Assembly: GCA_014529675.2 (NCBI GenBank)
Contig: CP076040.1
Location: 3,615,894-3,679,893 of the forward strand
Origin: Opitutia bacterium ISCC 52
GTDB lineage: Bacteria > Verrucomicrobiota > Verrucomicrobiia > Opitutales > UBA2995
Length of the DNA stretch: 64,000 nt
Reading direction: 5' to 3'
This document shows positions 59,834 to 64,000 of the stretch, piece by piece. Below the pieces are notes generated by a model. The model searched no databases. It was given only the letters and a program-made list of their open reading frames with translations, and was not told the DNA's origin. A program made the translations under genes and the position numbers. Each line of letters starts with the position of its first letter. Positions within the stretch are counted from its first letter, which is position 1.

Positions 59834-60316
59834 TTACTGAAAGGGTTGCCCGACCCCAATCTGATCAAAGATTCCCTGAGGTGCTCCACCCGGCACCGGG
59901 TCGGGTTTAATCTCGGTCAATTGATTATTTCTGACCTTATAGTAGAAAAAGTGCTTGGGGAGTCGGACGTAAACTTGAGTCGGCTCAACCGCATCAAATC
60001 CTGGGAATTCGAGTCGACCGGTATGGGTTCCTCCTTGCTTCCACTTAACCGCATACAGCTCGTCCCCCAACTTCTGTGGAGGCTCATGATCGTAGGTCCA
60101 ATCAGGAAAGGCGCGATAAAGGGCTCCCAGGAAATCCAAAACCTGCTCGCGACCAGCCGTCCAGGCCGGAGTAACGAAGCGAATGTAGTCCGCAAATGTC
60201 GATCCAATGAGATGAATGTCGTGAGTCTTGAGAACTTCCATATAAGTGAGGAGGGCTTCAGGAATGACTGTGTCTTGCGGTACCATTTCGAATATGCCTA
60301 AATGCCATTTCTTCAT
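59834..60316 (-). CDS. NTF2/SnoaL-like protein
   Basis: 160 residues, no signal peptide (start ATG 60316; ATG 60286 would avoid overlap with the divergent gene). The fold is seen from the helix EALLTYMEVLKTHDIHLIGS, then FVTPAWTAGREQVLDFLGAL, YRAFPDWTYDHEPPQKLGDE and AVKWKQGGTHTGRLEFPGF. It is a SnoaL/ester-cyclase-like cone, often a ligand-binding domain or a small dehydratase or cyclase. It is the first gene of the minus-strand unit with the long cytochrome/DUF1553 protein (3-base gap) and DUF1501. This addition is absent from the first such pair, so it may be specific for the substrate handled here. Confidence 0.75.
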   Translation of the reverse strand: MKKWHLGIFEMVPQDTVIPEALLTYMEVLKTHDIHLIGSTFADYIRFVTPAWTAGREQVLDFLGALYRAFPDWTYDHEPPQKLGDELYAVKWKQGGTHTGRLEFPGFDAVEPTQVYVRLPKHFFYYKVRNNQLTEIKPDPVPGGAPQGIFDQIGVGQPFQ

Positions 60317-60331
60317 TCCTCAACTAAAACC

Positions 60332-62458
60332 ATGAGATCCCTAAGACACATTTGGTTCCAATGTTTCCCCTTTGCATTGGTGATACTTACATATCATTCG
60401 CTTTCGGCTATCGCTATCCACCAATCGGACTTTAGCGCGGGTAATGGCTTCCAGCTGAAAGCCCAAGAAAACGGACTTCGCTTCGACTGGCAAACAGCGG
60501 ATGGCACGGCCTTTATCGAACTGCAATTCCTCCAACGTCGCGGCGGCAATCCACGTCCTCCCCTGATTAAGGCATTCGGGGTAGATAATCAACCCGTCAT
60601 AAAGAGGGTCGATCCGCATTACTTATTCTGGGTAGGAGATCGGGACCTGGAGAAACGAGAAGACGGTTGGATGATCTTTTTTGATCGCGTGCCGACCCGG
60701 CCGTATTCGTTAGAAAGTGGATTTCTGGATGCAGAAAATGTGACGGTTAGCCGGCAAAACAACCGAGCCACGATCGAAATCGATGGACTTAAGAGCCACC
60801 ACTTTTCGGGGTGCCTGGCTTTCATTTTCTATCAGGGCAGTCCTTTTGTCCATATGGAGGCACGCGTTTCCACCGAACGGCCAGCCACGGCCTTCCTCTA
60901 CCATGTAGGTTTGAGAAAACCAGACACAGACGGACACCGATTGAACGGGATCGATGCAAGGGGCAATCCATGGAATAAACCGGTGAGTTCAGGAACAGCT
61001 CAAGTCTACCAGACACGCTACCGGTCTCTGGCGCTCAGTTCTCCTTCTGGCTCGCTCGCCATCTCGCCCTTCCCTCACCAGTTTCTCTATCCCTTGGATT
61101 TTGCCGATAACTTTGGTTTCAATTGGGCCGGTGATGAATACCAGGACATGATCGACGGATTCTCGTTTGGGGTTCGCCAACCACCAATGGGTGATCGACG
61201 CTATGTGCCTTGGGTCAATGCGCCTCCAGGCACTATTCAAAAACTGGGAGTACTGCTATTTCCTTCCAACCAATCCGGTCACCAGAATTTGGATACTGTT
61301 CGACAATACACACGGAATGACAGCTTCAAGCCCTTGCCAGGCTACAAGACTTTTACTAGTCACTATCACGTCGAGCACTCCCTCGACTACATCGCCAAAC
61401 AAGAAGAACAAGGCACGGATGACATTCCTCTCGGACTACAGAATCCGGAATTCGTCGATGTGTTTCGAGACATGGGTGTCGATATTGTTCACCTGGCGGA
61501 GTTCCACAATGGAAGCACTCCCAGGATGGCAACTGACCAACGCCTGGCACAACTCCAGGTCATGCACGACGAGTGTGCCCGTTTATCCGGAGACGGGTTT
61601 CTCCTACTCCCGGGCGAGGAACCGAATGTTCATTTCGGAGGTCACTGGATCAGTTTCTTTCCCAAGCCCATAAACTGGGTTCTGAACCGAAATGAGGGTC
61701 AACCCTTTGTTCAAGAGATGAAGGGTTACGATACGGTCTATCACGTAGGCAGTCCCGAGGATGTTCATGAACTACTCAAACGAGAAGGTGGCCTTGCCTG
61801 GACCGCACATGCACGGGTCAAAGGTTCGACCGGCTTCCCAGATGCTTACAAAGAAACGCCATTTTTCAAAAGCGATCGCTTTCTAGGAGCAGCCTGGAAA
61901 GCTATGCCCGCTGATTATTCGCGAGACACCCTGGGCTGGCGAGTGCTCGACTTACTCGACGACATGGGCAACTGGGGAGATCCCAAATACGTGATGGGCG
62001 AGGTGGACATCTTTAAGATCTTTAAAGACTACGAACTCTTTGGAGCGATGAACATCAACTACCTAAAGCTCGATGAAGTGCCCGAGTATAAGGCTGGTTG
62101 GCAACCGGTATTGGATACCCTCCGTGCAGGACAGTTTTTCGTCACCACGGGCGAGGTCCTGATAACCGACTGTAGCTTCAATGGCAAAGAAAGCGGCGAA
62201 ACGCTCTCAAAACGTTCTCTGAAAGCAGTACCATTGAAAGTATCTCTTGAATGGACCTACCCGCTTTCCCATCTCGAGGTGGTATCCGGCGACGGTGAAA
62301 AAATCTATCGCAAGCGTATCGATCTATCTGATACTTCAGAATTTGGAAGCAAGGACATCCAAATAGACTTGGACCTTTCCAATCGCACGTGGGCAAGAAT
62401 TGAAGTTTGGGACATCGCCAAGAATGGTGCCTTCACTCAACCTGTGTGGATCGATTGA
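60332..62458 (+). CDS. Secreted CehA/McbA-like metallohydrolase (PHP-type)
   Basis: 708 residues from ATG 60332 with a signal peptide (about 1-25). The first about 300 residues are strand-rich (GNGFQLKAQENGLRFDWQ, TVSRQNNRATIEID). From about 320 the sequence resembles the CehA/McbA branch of PHP hydrolases: VDIVHLAEFHNGSTPR, LLPGEEPNVHFGGHWISFF, HELLKREGGLAWTAHARVKG and GQFFVTTGEVLITD. The HXE/H-rich segments would bind metals, though the canonical start D-x-H-x-H is not plain. Relatives hydrolyse phosphate or carbamate esters; function here is unproven. It is divergent from the NTF2/cytochrome/DUF1501 unit and may share its regulation. Confidence 0.65.
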   Translation: MRSLRHIWFQCFPFALVILTYHSLSAIAIHQSDFSAGNGFQLKAQENGLRFDWQTADGTAFIELQFLQRRGGNPRPPLIKAFGVDNQPVIKRVDPHYLFWVGDRDLEKREDGWMIFFDRVPTRPYSLESGFLDAENVTVSRQNNRATIEIDGLKSHHFSGCLAFIFYQGSPFVHMEARVSTERPATAFLYHVGLRKPDTDGHRLNGIDARGNPWNKPVSSGTAQVYQTRYRSLALSSPSGSLAISPFPHQFLYPLDFADNFGFNWAGDEYQDMIDGFSFGVRQPPMGDRRYVPWVNAPPGTIQKLGVLLFPSNQSGHQNLDTVRQYTRNDSFKPLPGYKTFTSHYHVEHSLDYIAKQEEQGTDDIPLGLQNPEFVDVFRDMGVDIVHLAEFHNGSTPRMATDQRLAQLQVMHDECARLSGDGFLLLPGEEPNVHFGGHWISFFPKPINWVLNRNEGQPFVQEMKGYDTVYHVGSPEDVHELLKREGGLAWTAHARVKGSTGFPDAYKETPFFKSDRFLGAAWKAMPADYSRDTLGWRVLDLLDDMGNWGDPKYVMGEVDIFKIFKDYELFGAMNINYLKLDEVPEYKAGWQPVLDTLRAGQFFVTTGEVLITDCSFNGKESGETLSKRSLKAVPLKVSLEWTYPLSHLEVVSGDGEKIYRKRIDLSDTSEFGSKDIQIDLDLSNRTWARIEVWDIAKNGAFTQPVWID

Positions 62459-62613
62459 GTCGAGTAGATCACGGGTGGCTTGAATATGTTACCCTTTCAT
62501 TGGTTTAAATAGAAGAATCACTATTAATAGCAAAGGAGTAAAAGGCAGTACCCCCCCAGAAGAACCGCATGGCGTAGCTGAGTCGCCAAAGAAATAGACA
62601 TGATTTAAGATCA

Positions 62614-62658
62614 GGCCGCATGAGTCCGCTACAATGGCGGGAGGATGCGGCCTTTTCT
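62614..62658 (+). terminator. Stem-loop terminator downstream of the PHP-like gene
   Basis: AGGCCGCAT and ATGCGGCCTTTTC pair as a 9-bp stem with a 23-base loop and T-rich tail, 155 bases after the stop at 62458. The distance leaves room for a small RNA, but I see no separate gene for one. Confidence 0.6.
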
Positions 62659-62720
62659 TAGCCTGGCTTTGTCAGTTGATTAAAGCTTTTATACACTTGA
62701 ATGAAAAGAAGTGCTAACCA

Positions 62721-62999
62721 TTGGAGAACATAGAAGCTTACATAGGGCAGGCATCTCGTACAGAGCGTCGCAACGCATTTAAAATGCGAATCAGCGAGCT
62801 ACCAGAAGATGTAGAGCTCAGCGAATCGTTTGGCAGCTACTCACTCCATTTTGAAGTCAAGGATAACACGATATTCGTCAAGCGCTCAATTAAGCTGCAA
62901 TCCCAACGCGTCACTTTGGAAGACTATTCCGTTCTTGAATCTTTTTATCAGAAACGAATTAAGGCCGATCAATCAACCGTCGTGCTGGAACGCTCATAA
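62721..62999 (+). pseudogene. C-terminal remnant of a DUF3857/transglutaminase-like protein
   Basis: 92 codons from a TTG at 62721, with an in-frame stop just upstream. The reading contains ISELPEDVELSESFGSYSL, HFEVKDNTIFVKRSIKLQ and EDYSVLESFYQKRIKADQ. This matches the last domain of large DUF3857-containing transglutaminase-like proteins, where ELPE...FGSYSL precedes strands and a helix E(D/E)Y..L..F. The rest of such proteins (over 500 residues) is missing. It also overlaps the end of the 62969 gene on the other strand by about 30 bases. So it is a decayed leftover rather than a working gene. Confidence 0.6.
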
Positions 63000-63778
63000 G
63001 GTTCATCTTGTGCCAAGTTCCCCATTTCCTCTGCGTAGATGGGCAATTCGAAAAAGCTCGGATCAATCTCGCGATTGATGACCAGTTCAGTGATGGTTAA
63101 CTCGGCCTCGTAGGCAGGATTGAGATACCGAATTTTTCGAGGGAAACGAAAGCCTTCCTCCTCTTCAAAATCGTAGTAGCGCTCAGTCGCTTCAAATTCA
63201 CTTTCGGGGCCCGCTGAAACCAAATGTATCTTCTGGAAGAGATCACCGTTCGATTTAAAATACCAATGCTCTTCCTTTCCATCTTGATCGGTGAAAATCA
63301 ACTGAATGGTCTCATTGCCTTCGATGATTTCCGGAGGCCCTAAACGGATGCTTGAATATTCACCTCGCAAGTTGAGATCTCGCTGAAGATTAGCATCGTT
63401 CAGGAGCTCATCAACTTCTGTGTAATGAAGGGGTCTCTCACCTGCGATCGGATGCCATTCCCAAGCTTGGTTGCCATTGAGAGCATTCCTTATTTCTCCC
63501 AATACAGGGAAGTGTTGTATGGAGTATACCCTGTCCGGCGCTTGCATTTTTTGGGCCATAGGAATCCTCAACCCTTGCGATTCGAGCTTCATGATTCCAT
63601 CTACTTCAATACTGGTAATTGTCAGGAGTCGGTCTCGCCCCCCTTGAGAATCCACATAGTCCTGCAACACCGCATCGACCTTCTCGTCCTCCTCTAAAGC
63701 ACTTGAAGCAATGAGACCTTGAATGACAAACAGTCCAGCCCAACCGATCAGGAATATCCGGCTAGGCTGCATCCTCAT
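62969..63778 (-). CDS. LolA-like outer-membrane lipoprotein-sorting-type protein
   Basis: 269 residues with a signal peptide (about 8-25). After it come a helix and alternating strands: DAVLQDYVDSQGGRDRLLTI, SIEVDGIMKLESQGLRIP, VYSIQHFPVLGEIRNALNGN, YFKSNGDLFQKIHLVSAGP, GFRFPRKIRYLNPAYEAEL, and a closing NREIDPSFFELP. This order and the final 'I-D-x-x-x-F-x-x-P' are typical of periplasmic LolA/LolB-fold proteins without a fixed function. It follows the S41 protease gene with a 17-base overlap, so both are one unit. Lipoprotein sorting is not implied; a role in binding hydrophobic ligands is possible. Confidence 0.7.
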   Translation of the reverse strand: MRMQPSRIFLIGWAGLFVIQGLIASSALEEDEKVDAVLQDYVDSQGGRDRLLTITSIEVDGIMKLESQGLRIPMAQKMQAPDRVYSIQHFPVLGEIRNALNGNQAWEWHPIAGERPLHYTEVDELLNDANLQRDLNLRGEYSSIRLGPPEIIEGNETIQLIFTDQDGKEEHWYFKSNGDLFQKIHLVSAGPESEFEATERYYDFEEEEGFRFPRKIRYLNPAYEAELTITELVINREIDPSFFELPIYAEEMGNLAQDEPYERSSTTVD

Positions 63779-64000
63779 CCTCCATCCGCTGTCGATTCAT
63801 CCACTCCAAAGCTTCTGTCATGGGCAGATCGACTCCTTGTTCTAATTGATCGAAACTGGGAACCAACACTTCATCTGGAACCACTCCATTTTTCTCAATT
63901 CGATAGCCACCCGGGGTATGATAGTCACCTACCGCGTACTGAAATAAATCCCCACTCGGCAACTTTTTGAACAACGATGGCAAGGACTGCCCATCGAAGA
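63762..64000 (-). CDS. C-terminal end of an S41-family (C-terminal processing) peptidase
   Basis: The open frame enters from the right edge and ends at 63762. It reads SLFKKLPSGDLFQYAVGDY, HTPGGYRIEKNGVVPDEVLV, then an acidic end WMNRQRMEDEDAA. The GD..Y.VG.Y.TP.G..I...G..PD stretch is the C-terminal part of the tail-specific protease domain, after the catalytic Ser and Lys, which lie outside the window. Relatives are periplasmic. The LolA-like gene overlaps its 3' end. Confidence 0.75.
   Translation of the reverse strand, partial: FDGQSLPSLFKKLPSGDLFQYAVGDYHTPGGYRIEKNGVVPDEVLVPSFDQLEQGVDLPMTEALEWMNRQRMEDEDAA

Noticed and set aside
62721-62999. Treating the 92-codon frame as a small functional protein
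   Set aside because: An in-frame stop lies just ahead of the TTG, there is no ribosome binding site, and the sequence is the end of a much longer family.
1-64000. CRISPR array, prophage, integrative element, tRNA or rRNA genes
   Set aside because: I looked for regularly spaced repeats, integrase or phage structural proteins and tRNA-like arms and saw none. Mobile DNA is limited to the RAYT unit.

Overview
The window looks like a chromosomal segment of a free-living, probably marine or aquatic, member of the Planctomycetota-Verrucomicrobiota-Chlamydiota group; Verrucomicrobiota (Opitutae-like) is my best guess. The grounds are protein content: two pairs of a planctomycete-type cytochrome/DUF1549/DUF1553 protein with a DUF1501 protein, PVC-type membrane-bound dehydrogenases carrying C-terminal haem motifs, many twin-arginine secreted oxidoreductases, DUF1080 and ThuA proteins, and six formylglycine-type sulfatases plus the remnant of a seventh. 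I saw no rRNA, tRNA, CRISPR array, prophage or plasmid function.

Layout. 0-1.4 kb: a sulfatase cut by the left edge. 1.5-6.4 kb (minus): a tight five-gene operon, DASS permease / VOC extradiol dioxygenase / PIG-L hydratase / RraA-type aldolase / PrpF-type tautomerase. It reads as a complete lower pathway for a gallate-like catechol, in which the ring-cleaving enzyme belongs to a different superfamily from the usual gallate dioxygenase. 6.5-20.5 kb: alpha/beta hydrolases, three sulfatases, a beta-lactamase-fold serine hydrolase, a DUF6152 protein and the first cytochrome/DUF1501 pair. 20.6-21.3 kb: a decayed polysaccharide pyruvyl transferase-like gene. 21.3-29.5 kb: a DUF5916 outer-membrane protein, a small lipoprotein, a Gfo/Idh/MocA oxidoreductase, an N,N-dimethylformamidase-large-subunit-like protein and a PVC-type dehydrogenase. 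29.7-30.15 kb: remnants of a sulfatase C-terminus and a Sel1 repeat.

30.2-35.7 kb (minus) is visibly AT-richer. It holds seven small secreted or cytosolic proteins of ferredoxin-like (ABM/dabb), beta-barrel and NTF2-like character, opposite a divergent TetR-family regulator at 36.2 kb. I recognise no described system with this make-up. 36.8-38.3 kb: a broken sodium/solute symporter running into a sulfotransferase. 38.8-49.2 kb: a DUF3127 protein, a Tat aldo/keto reductase, a 1075-residue esterase-dehydrogenase-cytochrome fusion, a ThuA lipoprotein, a zinc-type dehydrogenase without a normal start codon, a frameshifted sulfotransferase, and a sorbosone-type dehydrogenase overlapping a cupin. 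49.25-49.97 kb: a REP-associated transposase between two copies of its palindrome. 50-55 kb (plus): two sulfatases and a DUF1080 protein ending at a strong terminator, then ThuA. 55-60.3 kb (minus): an NTF2-like protein with the second cytochrome/DUF1501 pair. 60.3-64 kb: a CehA/McbA-like PHP protein, a DUF3857 remnant, a LolA-like protein and the tail of an S41 protease.

Taken together the genes suggest a heterotroph that desulfates and oxidises complex, sulfated and aromatic organic matter outside the cytoplasm. No glycoside hydrolase and no formylglycine-generating enzyme lie in the window, so those steps must be encoded elsewhere. At least seven pseudogenes or frameshifted genes show active gene decay and turnover between operons.
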